NCBI GenBank assembly: GCA_030591305.1
Contig: JAUVBI010000141.1
Span: forward strand, 1 to 8,072
Reading direction: 5' to 3'
Source of the DNA: Pseudomonadota bacterium
GTDB taxonomy: Bacteria; Pseudomonadota; Gammaproteobacteria; Pseudomonadales; Halieaceae
Length of the DNA: 8,072 nucleotides
The position numbers were made by a program, and so were the translations under genes. Each line of letters opens with the position of its first letter. Within the stretch, counting starts at the first letter, position 1. This document shows, one piece after another, positions 1 to 6,640 of this stretch. The notes beneath the pieces were generated by a model. It saw only the letters and a list, made by a program, of their open reading frames with translations, was not told the origin of the DNA and did not search any database.

Positions 1-2
1 AC

Positions 3-1901
3 AAACAGCGCATAGAGCACGGTAAACCCTGGTTCGGCGACAAGGTCACGATTGAGGGAGTAAAATCTAAATTCAATCCTGGCGCTTTTATTCGCCGCGG
101 GCTGATGACCTCCCGACTGCCAAAGCGCCCCGTCGCTGGCAGCTTCCACAGCATCATGTTTATAGGTGCCCTGTTTCTTATTTTCGGGCACGCCGTATTC
201 ACCCTGGACTTTGTCGGCATTCCTGTTTATGAGGGCTGGTTCGGTTTCCTGTTTTTGAAACTTGGCCGGGAACTGGGCGGCATCATGCTTTTTACCGGTG
301 TAGCGTTCTTTTTGCTTCGCCGCCTGAAGCCATCCCAGCGCTTGACGGCAGCAGGCATGACCCGCCCGGGATTTGAGCGTGGTGAAATTATTATCCTCAT
401 TATTGTTATCGCGGGTTTTCTCACCGAGGGCTTTCGCCTGGCCGTGGAGGGTAGCGGCAGTAACGCAGAGTTTCTGGGCACGGCTATTGGCAGAGGTCTG
501 CTGGGCTTGTTCGGTAAAGAAGGAACAGCTCTCGGATTGAACATCTCGTGGTGGATACACGGTCTTATGGGTTGTGGTTTTATCGCGATGATCGCCCATG
601 GCCCCTTCTCTCATATGCTGCTGGGCCCCACCAACTCCGCTTTTGCCAATAAGCGCGGGGGCATTAACTTGCCCCCTATCAATTTCGATTTCGACGAAGA
701 CCAGGATGAGGACGAAGAAGAGGAGGTGAGTTTTGGCGCTGCCAAACTGGCAGACCTCACTCAGAAAAATCTGCTCGATGCCTCTGCCTGCCTCTGGTGT
801 GGCCGCTGTCATGAAGTCTGCCCCGCCGCTCAGACCGGCAAGGATTTATCACCAAAAAAGGTGATGGCGATTTGCGCGGAGTATATGGAGGAAGGAAAAT
901 TCAATGACGATACATTGATAGACGTGCTGGGTCAGGATGCCATATTTGCCTGCACTACCTGTGCTGCCTGTGTTGAGGAGTGTCCGGTCAGCAACAACCC
1001 CGCCGAGGTCATTCTCGAGTTTCGCCGGCACTTCGTTATGGATCGCTCAGAGATGCCCGAGACCATGGCCGCCGCCAACCGCAACCTCGAATCGCGCGAG
1101 CATCCCTTTGTCGGTACCAGCTCAAACCCGGAAGACTGGCGCAAAGGCCTTGACGTTCCTTTCTTTGAACCCGGAGAGACAGAATATCTGCTGTGGATCG
1201 GCTGCTCTATCACCTATGAGGAGCGCGCCCAGGAAATTGCCCGGGCCATGGTAAAAATCCTCGAGGCTGCCAGCGTTTCCTACGGTATCTTTGAGGAGGC
1301 GCGTTGCACCGGAGACCCCGCGAAAATGATGGGTAACGAGATGCAATTTGTAGAGATTGCCGAAGCCAATATCGAAGAATTTAAAGAACAAAAGATCCAG
1401 AAAGTCATCACCCTATGTGCTCATTGCTATAACAGCTTCGATAGGTACTACCCGGAACTGGGTGCCGATTGGCAGACTATACCCCACTCGGTATTTATCG
1501 ATGGCTTGCTGGAACAAGGCAGGCTGTCCCTGGTGGAAAAGAGCGATGAAAAGATCACCTTTCACGACCCCTGCTATCTCGCCCGGCACAATGGCATTGT
1601 CGATGCACCGCGAAATGTAATCGCCTCGGTTGGACAACTAATCGAGATGCCCAGAACTAAGAAAGAGAGTTTCTGCTGCGGTGCCGGTGGCGGCAACTAC
1701 TGGGGCGGACAGGGCGGCACAGCCAGAATCAGCGATGTGCGCATTCAGGAGGCCTTCGATACCGGCGCTGACAAAGTGGCAACATCCTGTTCATTCTGCA
1801 ACCTGATGCTGACTTCCAGTAGCAGCAAACACTTCGAAGAACGCAAGGTATTTGATATCGCTGAACTGGTCGCCGAGAAAATCACCATTATTGATGATTA
1901 A
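3..1901 (+). CDS. Membrane-bound Fe-S oxidoreductase, NarI-HdrD fusion (EMO-like), 5' partial
   Basis: Likely passes electrons from a cytoplasmic donor, probably electron-transfer flavoprotein, to membrane quinone. The frame is open from base 3 through 34 codons before the Met at 105, and that upstream part is basic and family-like, so the true start lies outside the window. Counting from that Met, four hydrophobic segments are visible at about 13-36, 44-72, 94-114 and 146-172. Histidines 15, 29, 152, 165 and 170 lie in or beside them and are candidate haem b ligands, as in NarI. A very acidic linker at 195-207 leads to two C-x2-C-x2-C-x3-C-P motifs (Cys 229/232/235/239 and 283/286/289/293), typical of [4Fe-4S] clusters. 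Two CCG domains follow: Cys 367, 401, 438, 441, with Thr402 where the classic motif has a second Cys, and a complete one with Cys 490, 524-525, 562, 565, where a non-cubane cluster could sit. The architecture matches HdrD/GlpC-like ETF:quinone oxidoreductases. The donor is inferred, since no etf gene is in view. Respiratory Fe-S proteins with other donors are the alternative. Confidence 0.88.
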   Translation, partial: KQRIEHGKPWFGDKVTIEGVKSKFNPGAFIRRGLMTSRLPKRPVAGSFHSIMFIGALFLIFGHAVFTLDFVGIPVYEGWFGFLFLKLGRELGGIMLFTGVAFFLLRRLKPSQRLTAAGMTRPGFERGEIIILIIVIAGFLTEGFRLAVEGSGSNAEFLGTAIGRGLLGLFGKEGTALGLNISWWIHGLMGCGFIAMIAHGPFSHMLLGPTNSAFANKRGGINLPPINFDFDEDQDEDEEEEVSFGAAKLADLTQKNLLDASACLWCGRCHEVCPAAQTGKDLSPKKVMAICAEYMEEGKFNDDTLIDVLGQDAIFACTTCAACVEECPVSNNPAEVILEFRRHFVMDRSEMPETMAAANRNLESREHPFVGTSSNPEDWRKGLDVPFFEPGETEYLLWIGCSITYEERAQEIARAMVKILEAASVSYGIFEEARCTGDPAKMMGNEMQFVEIAEANIEEFKEQKIQKVITLCAHCYNSFDRYYPELGADWQTIPHSVFIDGLLEQGRLSLVEKSDEKITFHDPCYLARHNGIVDAPRNVIASVGQLIEMPRTKKESFCCGAGGGNYWGGQGGTARISDVRIQEAFDTGADKVATSCSFCNLMLTSSSSKHFEERKVFDIAELVAEKITIIDD

Positions 1902-1926
1902 AATATCACTGATGAAACGACACCGA

Positions 1927-3651
1927 CTAATCCTTATAGCCGGTTATATTTTTCGCCGCCTGGTAAGCAAAAGTCATCGATGGCCCAAGTGTGGAACCCG
2001 GCCCCGGATAGCTGGGCAACAGGGGCGCACTGCAATTACCTGTGGCATATAAGCCCGCTATAATAGAGTTGTCCTCTTTCAATACCTGCGCATTTTCATT
2101 GACCAGTAATCCTCCGTGGGTACCAAAATCACCCAGGGACAGACGCACTGCATAGTAAGGCGACTGGGTCATCGGCGCCAGGCAGTTATTCGGCTTAACG
2201 TCAGGGTCACCGTAGTAACGATCGTAGGCAAAGCTACCGCGCTTAAACTCCGGGTCCTCTCCAGATTTTGCGTATGCTGTCATATTGTTGACCGTCTCGA
2301 TTAGATTAGCTTTATCAATGCCAACCTTATCGGCCAGTTCACCAACTGACTCCGCCATGGTCAGAAAGTCATCGCAGAAAAGTTCCTGAGGTAATTTTTT
2401 ATCCGGCAGCAGTTTACTGGTCATCATCGGACCGACGATATAGTTAGCCCGGAAACGGGCATCAAAGACCATCCACAACTCATCGACCTCAACACCATTT
2501 TTCTTGGCCTCATAACACGTCTGTACATAGGCCTGGTAGTTCATTGACTCGTTGGCAACACGCTTTCCGTGCCGGTTAACCACGCAGTTGCCGGGGTAGG
2601 ATTTCTCCATAATGGACAGAAAGGGGTAGTCGACACCAGGTACATGGAAGGTCGTACACCACCAGGCCCCATCCATACCCTTACAGCCTGCACCTTTGCC
2701 TATCGCTTTCTCGATCGGTAGGCCCGTGTTGTGTTTGTTACCCGCACTCCACTTTGCACTGGTGGGTTGCGGCAGGTATTTCTCTCTCATTTTCTGGTTA
2801 TTTTCAAAGCCACCAGATGCCAGGATAACTGCCTTTTTCCCCTGGATATTCACTTCCCTGCCGTTTTTATTTACCTTGATACCTACAACTCGGTCATCTT
2901 CAATAATCAGGTCGAGCATCTCGGTATTTAGCCACAAAGGTATATTTTTCTCCTGCACCGACAGTGCCAGTCGTCCAACACCAGCACTGCCACAGGTCGC
3001 CTTGCGGGAGCGTTTGCTACGAAGACGCTGGGGAATATCGAGGAAATATTGCGCGACCAGCTTCACTCCCAATAGCATCCAGCCCTTTAGCTGGCCAACC
3101 AATATGTGGGCATCTTTCTGGCTGATGGGTATATTGCCCATCATATACATCATCGGATGTGTCGGGCGCAGCTGCGCTCCGCGGTTTTCAAGTTGAGTGA
3201 TATTGAAAGCCTCTGGCTCCATTGTCCTATGCCCTTCACGGGACCCTTCAGAGGCGTTGTAATAATCCGGGTACTGTCCAAGCGAGACATACCGCATATG
3301 GGTACGGTCATGCATGAAGCGCAGCATTTTTGGACCATTCTCAAGATAGGTTCGCAGCATGTCTTCACTCGAGGCCTCGGGGGGAATGGTGCTTTGCAGA
3401 TAGGTGAGAGCATCATCCAGGTTGTCATCAGTAGCCCCCGCCTCCTGTGCATAGTGGCTACAGGGTATCCAGACACCACCACCACTGAGAGAGCTGCTTC
3501 CGCCATATTGATCGGCCTTTTCGATAATAAGTACATCGGTGGCGCCCATCTCGTAGCAACACAAGGCAGCCGTCAACGCACCATTGCCGGAACCTACCAC
3601 TACCACATCGGCTGAATGATCCCAGTTAATTGTTTTGTCCTGCATTTCCAT
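1927..3651 (-). CDS. KstD-like FAD-dependent dehydrogenase (3-oxosteroid 1-dehydrogenase family)
   Basis: A 574-residue cytoplasmic flavoprotein of the FAD_binding_2 superfamily, close in pattern to 3-ketosteroid delta1-dehydrogenases, which put a double bond next to a ring ketone. Seen: the N-terminal dinucleotide motif VVGSGNGALTAAL (18-30), acidic Glu44 at the end of the second strand, then GGSSSLSGGGVWIP (50-63). A PDYY motif is at 128-131, the second FAD-side motif ASGGFENN at 278-285, NESMNY at 367-372, and YPGPGSTLGP at 548-557 near the C-terminus. By alignment from memory, Tyr372, Tyr548 and Gly552 correspond to catalytic Tyr318, Tyr487 and Gly491 of Rhodococcus KstD1, and one of the Tyr around 127-131 to Tyr119. 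No signal peptide or membrane helix is seen. Length is normal for the family. The ATG at 3651 has a GAAGAG ribosome-binding-like site 8 bases upstream and an in-frame stop a few codons before it; Met3 is a possible alternative. It is the last gene of the left-pointing block, separated by 176 bases, and converges on the Fe-S gene. The family call is firm. A steroid substrate is only plausible, because relatives act on other cyclic ketones. Confidence 0.87.
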   Translation of the reverse strand: MEMQDKTINWDHSADVVVVGSGNGALTAALCCYEMGATDVLIIEKADQYGGSSSLSGGGVWIPCSHYAQEAGATDDNLDDALTYLQSTIPPEASSEDMLRTYLENGPKMLRFMHDRTHMRYVSLGQYPDYYNASEGSREGHRTMEPEAFNITQLENRGAQLRPTHPMMYMMGNIPISQKDAHILVGQLKGWMLLGVKLVAQYFLDIPQRLRSKRSRKATCGSAGVGRLALSVQEKNIPLWLNTEMLDLIIEDDRVVGIKVNKNGREVNIQGKKAVILASGGFENNQKMREKYLPQPTSAKWSAGNKHNTGLPIEKAIGKGAGCKGMDGAWWCTTFHVPGVDYPFLSIMEKSYPGNCVVNRHGKRVANESMNYQAYVQTCYEAKKNGVEVDELWMVFDARFRANYIVGPMMTSKLLPDKKLPQELFCDDFLTMAESVGELADKVGIDKANLIETVNNMTAYAKSGEDPEFKRGSFAYDRYYGDPDVKPNNCLAPMTQSPYYAVRLSLGDFGTHGGLLVNENAQVLKEDNSIIAGLYATGNCSAPLLPSYPGPGSTLGPSMTFAYQAAKNITGYKD

Positions 3652-3659
3652 AAACTCAA

Positions 3660-3665
3660 CTCTTC
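3660..3665 (-). promoter_or_regulatory. Ribosome-binding site of the KstD-like gene
   Basis: On the minus strand GAAGAG lies 8 bases upstream of the ATG at 3651. It is a moderate match to the Shine-Dalgarno consensus at normal spacing and supports that ATG over the in-frame Met two codons later. Confidence 0.5.
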
Positions 3666-3679
3666 GCTAACTTACGATT

Positions 3680-3730
3680 GCCGGACAAATATTATTGGCC
3701 AGACAAGGGTAGAAACAAGTTGCCAGACTA
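3680..3730. repeat. Three short direct repeats GCCRGACWA over the candidate promoter
   Basis: On the plus strand GCCGGACAA (3680-3688), GCCAGACAA (3698-3706) and GCCAGACTA (3722-3730) occur in the same orientation with start-to-start spacings of 18 and 24 bases. Flanks are partly shared, since each is preceded by TTG at zero to one base offset. The first copy has a weak inverted symmetry (TTGCC-G-GACAA). The three copies fall near the predicted start point, in the -10/-35 spacer and just upstream of the -35 box. That position fits binding sites for a repressor, but no regulator gene is present in the window and the match is short. Confidence 0.35.
3691..3718 (-). promoter_or_regulatory. Candidate sigma70-type promoter for the KstD-like gene
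   Basis: On the minus strand a TTGTTT -35-like hexamer (3713-3718) is followed after 16 bases by AATAAT (3691-3696), which matches the -10 consensus at five of six positions. The -35 keeps only TTG. Transcription would begin about 30 bases before the ATG at 3651. The site lies in the only sizeable gap of the left-pointing block, which is where a separate promoter would be expected. The match is moderate and could be chance. Confidence 0.35.
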
Positions 3731-3827
3731 TCGAAAGATGCTGTTTGGGAGAAGCGTATGGGGACAATTCATTGAACCAGACCAACAATTACAGCATATC
3801 AGCACTGCCCGCCGGCGCAAGTAAGGC
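3731..3827. other. Intergenic remainder between amidohydrolase and KstD-like genes
   Basis: This stretch follows the TGA of the amidohydrolase and precedes the candidate promoter. I see no gene and no GC-rich hairpin with a T-run that would count as an intrinsic terminator. A small imperfect palindrome, CAATTCATTG on the plus strand, is present near 3764-3773 but is too short to interpret. Readthrough from the upstream operon into the KstD-like gene remains possible. Confidence 0.4.
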
Positions 3828-5216
3828 TCATCGGCTGTAAATTAATTCGCCATCTTTAACCGTTGCAAGAACATGGCGGCAATCCAGGTGGGTTCTGGCA
3901 ACACTCCAGCTGCAATCCAGCAGGCAGAGGTCCGCCACCTCCCCAATGGCTACTTTCCTGGGCGAACTACCGGGAATATCAGAACAAGTGGTAAACAGGG
4001 CCAGTGCCTGTTCCGGCGTCAATATCTCACGCACCCCCATACACCGACCATCGGCGCTGGTGCGTTCAACTGCAGCACGCATGGTCAACCAGGGGTCATG
4101 CGAGCCATAGGGAGCATCACTGCTTCCCACCAGGGGAATGCCTGCATCCAGAAAGGCTTTTCCGCGATAGAGAAACTTCTGATCCCGCGGCTCAACATCA
4201 GCCAGGTATTGATCCCCCCGCTCTCGTATGAAGCCATGTTGGGTAACAATACAGACCTGTGCCTCTCGCATCAGGGGAAAAACCTCATCCGGCGCAATTG
4301 ATGCGTGTTCTATACGATCTCCCCGGTAGTGACCAGCGGTAATTAAAGAGGACAAGGCAAAGACGAGCTCTGTCCTCGTCACACAGTGAATAGCTACTGC
4401 ACGCCGATCTTCATGCGCAGCCTTTATCGCCGCTACAATATCTTCAATATTGGGCAGTTGTATCTCATCCAGCAATATTTTATACGCACCCCGCTCAAGG
4501 TAGCGGTGACTACTTTCAGGCAAGGCCATATCACCCATCAGCAGAACACGCTGTAGCAGACGGCCCTCATCAATGGCCCTGCCAAATAGCTGCATTTCCT
4601 CCACTGAATTGCCCGGCGTTGCATCTGTCAGCCCGGTAACCCCGTAACTCGCAAGTTGCCTGGAGACCTGTGCCACATCCGGCGGACCCCTGCCTGCCAC
4701 TTTTGTTCGCAGCCAATCATCCAGCCGAAATAACCGGCCATTGGGGCGACCGTCTCCGTCACATTCAATACCACCCAGGGATTTATATTTTTCCAGTTGC
4801 AGCAGCTGCGCAGCCCTGGAGTTAACAATCCACATCTTGCCACTGCGGTGCTGTATCCGTACGGGTCTGTCGCTCACCAGCTTATCCAGCACATGACAAT
4901 CCAGTTCACCTGCCACCGAATCATGGTAGGCAATCCCTCGGATCCAGTCGCTACCGGTTTGCCCCTGCAGGGCCTGCTTAAGCTGCTCACTATTAGCGAC
5001 CTGTGGGGGGCCACAGATAACAGATGACTTTGTCGCAGCAAGTGCGTGAAGATGAATGTGATGGTCGTGCAAGCCCGGGAGTATGGCGCCGTCCCGGGCA
5101 TCGACCTGTGACTCATTGGGTCGAGGCTCTATAGAATTACCCATTTCTGAAACCAGCCCATGTTCACAGCGCAAATCAATAATTCGGCCATTGTGTTCTG
5201 CATTGCGAATCAGCAC
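3828..5216 (-). CDS. YtcJ-like metal-dependent amidohydrolase (Amidohydrolase_3)
   Basis: A 462-residue cytoplasmic hydrolase of the metal-dependent TIM-barrel superfamily, most like the YtcJ/Amidohydrolase_3 branch. Seen: a short N-terminal beta-sandwich segment, then LPGLHDHHIHLH (46-57), in which His53 and His55 form the metal-binding HxH. Lys247 in KILLDE is the candidate carboxylated bridging lysine. His277 (AIHC) and His304 (RIEH) are candidate metal ligands, and Asp367 (GSSDAPYG) is the candidate catalytic Asp. The C-terminus (about 420-460) returns to the sandwich with GEVADLCLLD. All expected metal and catalytic residues appear present, so it should be active. It is somewhat shorter than the roughly 520-560 residues usual for YtcJ proteins. 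The start is GTG at 5216: GTGCTGA overlaps the upstream stop by 7 bases, and a GGGAG sits about 11 bases upstream, so translation is probably coupled to the CoA-transferase-like gene. Known members hydrolyse amides, lactams and formyl groups. The substrate is unknown; the context suggests a step in handling a CoA-activated or to-be-activated acid. Confidence 0.86.
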   Translation of the reverse strand: MLIRNAEHNGRIIDLRCEHGLVSEMGNSIEPRPNESQVDARDGAILPGLHDHHIHLHALAATKSSVICGPPQVANSEQLKQALQGQTGSDWIRGIAYHDSVAGELDCHVLDKLVSDRPVRIQHRSGKMWIVNSRAAQLLQLEKYKSLGGIECDGDGRPNGRLFRLDDWLRTKVAGRGPPDVAQVSRQLASYGVTGLTDATPGNSVEEMQLFGRAIDEGRLLQRVLLMGDMALPESSHRYLERGAYKILLDEIQLPNIEDIVAAIKAAHEDRRAVAIHCVTRTELVFALSSLITAGHYRGDRIEHASIAPDEVFPLMREAQVCIVTQHGFIRERGDQYLADVEPRDQKFLYRGKAFLDAGIPLVGSSDAPYGSHDPWLTMRAAVERTSADGRCMGVREILTPEQALALFTTCSDIPGSSPRKVAIGEVADLCLLDCSWSVARTHLDCRHVLATVKDGELIYSR

Positions 5217-6640
5217 GGTATCTGAAACTCCCGCAGCACCCGCGTAGTATCGCTGCCCATCTCAACGGCCCGTGAGACCAATTGACGGGGCTGTGGTGGT
5301 TTCACTGTGAAGCTATGTTCGCCGGTTTCAAGGCGCCACTCTTCGTTTCGCTTTTCCTTCACCACAGTACCCCGGTCGCAATTGGCCTGAAAGCCCATGC
5401 AGTGTGCGGTAACTTTATACAGCGACAGATCCAGCAGCACACCTCCGCCCCCCTGCCAGAATGCCAGCGCAGCCAGTGCTGAATGTATTCCTGTGAGGGG
5501 GTCAGCCAGGGCGTCACCGCAGAAGATGGGGGGATTGGCGGTGGCCATTGCCACACCCGCCGCTGCACTGGCATCATCACCAAAAGCGACCCAGTTTGCT
5601 GCAGGTTCTTCCCGACCATAGCCGGTGATACTGACCCAGGTCAGCCCCGGTGCACGTTCAAGCAACTGCTGTGGATTGATACCCAGCTGCTGCAGGGCCC
5701 GGGGTCTGGAACCCTCAACTACGATATCTGCCTTTTCCAGTAGCGCCTTGAGTTGGGCTATGCCCTTGTCTGATGAAAAATCCAGCACAACGCTCTCTTT
5801 ACCGGTATTGAGCAGTTCAAAAAAATCCGCGTTGCCCCGGCGCGCACCATCGGGCCGCTTCTCACTTTCAATTTTAATCACCCGCGCCCCGCTCTGTTGC
5901 AGTAAGTGGCTGCACAAGGGGCCGGCCCACAGTGCAGACAAATCGACGACCAGGGGCTGTGAACTCCCGCTTCTGCCTGTGTTCCCATCCACATCTACCC
6001 GGGACGCAATCGTGAACCATGGCTCACGATTGCCGGGAGGCCTGGACACCGAAGCTACGGGTAAGCCCATCAGGCGCCCCCGCTCAAGCAACAGGGAAAC
6101 GCTCTGCACAGCTACGCGCTCTGCAATCGTTTCCCAGGAAATATTTTGCAGGGGAAACTCAAGCCAGGCGGACATCAAGCCCCAGTCATCATCACGAGCC
6201 AGGTTGAGAGCGAGCCAGCCATCACTGGCCTGTAGAAAGCGACAGCTACCGTTGGCAGAAATTTGACCCCGCCTGGCCAACTGCATAAATGCCGCGCGCT
6301 CACACAACAGTGCCGCCCCATTTAATTCTGTCAGGGCGCCGGGCCCGGCCAGTAACTTCAGGGCGTCCAGTGCCCCATGGGCAGCGGATGGAATAGCAGC
6401 TGGACCCTGCAGGGGAGAATGGGGATAGCCGGTGAGGGCGGCGAGTCCGGAACTGGCCCAGTCCGAAGCAATTTGTACAGAAGAGGGCTCGTGTGTAGCT
6501 GTAAGTGTTGTAGCATTAGCTGTAACAGTTGCGCCCAGCGACCGCAAAAGCCCGGCGCTGTATTGTGCAGGCACAGCGTGGGAATCAAGGCTTAATTCAC
6601 GCCCGATTAATGGCAAACCCCTGTTGCTCCCAGTATTCAT
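5210..6640 (-). CDS. CaiB/BaiF-family CoA-transferase-like protein with rearranged domain order
   Basis: A 476-residue protein of the family III CoA-transferase fold whose parts appear in unusual order. The segment that opens a normal CaiB protein starts only at about residue 229: VVDLSALWAGPLCSHLL, then GARVIKIES (251-259), VVLDFSSDKG (284-293), a DIVVEGSRP stretch (305-313), and Asp380 in ADPLTG at the place of the catalytic aspartate. Residues about 56-98 (DWASSGLAALTG onward) look like a second, reduced copy of the Rossmann-like part. Residues about 129-200, including FLQASDGWLALN and GLPVASV, resemble the small domain that normally follows it. The C-terminus (about 446-475) ends like a usual CaiB tail. 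The protein is thus either a partial tandem duplication or a permuted form. The ATG directly abuts the TGA of the canonical CaiB gene (0 bases), with no good Shine-Dalgarno site, so translation is probably coupled. It may move CoA between acyl groups or act as a partner subunit. CoA-transferase activity is plausible because the Asp is kept, but unproven. Substrate unknown. Confidence 0.8.
   Translation of the reverse strand: MNTGSNRGLPLIGRELSLDSHAVPAQYSAGLLRSLGATVTANATTLTATHEPSSVQIASDWASSGLAALTGYPHSPLQGPAAIPSAAHGALDALKLLAGPGALTELNGAALLCERAAFMQLARRGQISANGSCRFLQASDGWLALNLARDDDWGLMSAWLEFPLQNISWETIAERVAVQSVSLLLERGRLMGLPVASVSRPPGNREPWFTIASRVDVDGNTGRSGSSQPLVVDLSALWAGPLCSHLLQQSGARVIKIESEKRPDGARRGNADFFELLNTGKESVVLDFSSDKGIAQLKALLEKADIVVEGSRPRALQQLGINPQQLLERAPGLTWVSITGYGREEPAANWVAFGDDASAAAGVAMATANPPIFCGDALADPLTGIHSALAALAFWQGGGGVLLDLSLYKVTAHCMGFQANCDRGTVVKEKRNEEWRLETGEHSFTVKPPQPRQLVSRAVEMGSDTTRVLREFQIPC

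Noticed and set aside
718..728. Strong Shine-Dalgarno-like AGGAGG inside the Fe-S gene, suggesting an internal start
   Set aside because: It arises from the Glu codons of the acidic linker. The only in-frame start-like codon (GTG at 726) overlaps it rather than lying 5-9 bases downstream, so an internal soluble product is not supported.
1902..1926. Possible bidirectional terminator between the convergent genes
   Set aside because: The 25-base gap is AT-rich but contains no inverted repeat capable of a stable hairpin and no clear T-run.
3106..3615. Plus-strand open frame of about 170 codons over the KstD-like gene
   Set aside because: It lies opposite the most conserved N-terminal FAD-binding part of the flavoprotein and has no recognisable features of its own.
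3801..3827. GC-rich stretch after the amidohydrolase stop as an intrinsic terminator
   Set aside because: The GCCGGCG-type bases do not form a stem of useful length and no T-run follows on the minus strand.
5625..6266. Plus-strand open frame of about 210 codons inside the rearranged CaiB-like gene
   Set aside because: Antisense to a recognised gene, Ser/Arg/Pro-rich with no domain pattern, typical of a shadow frame.
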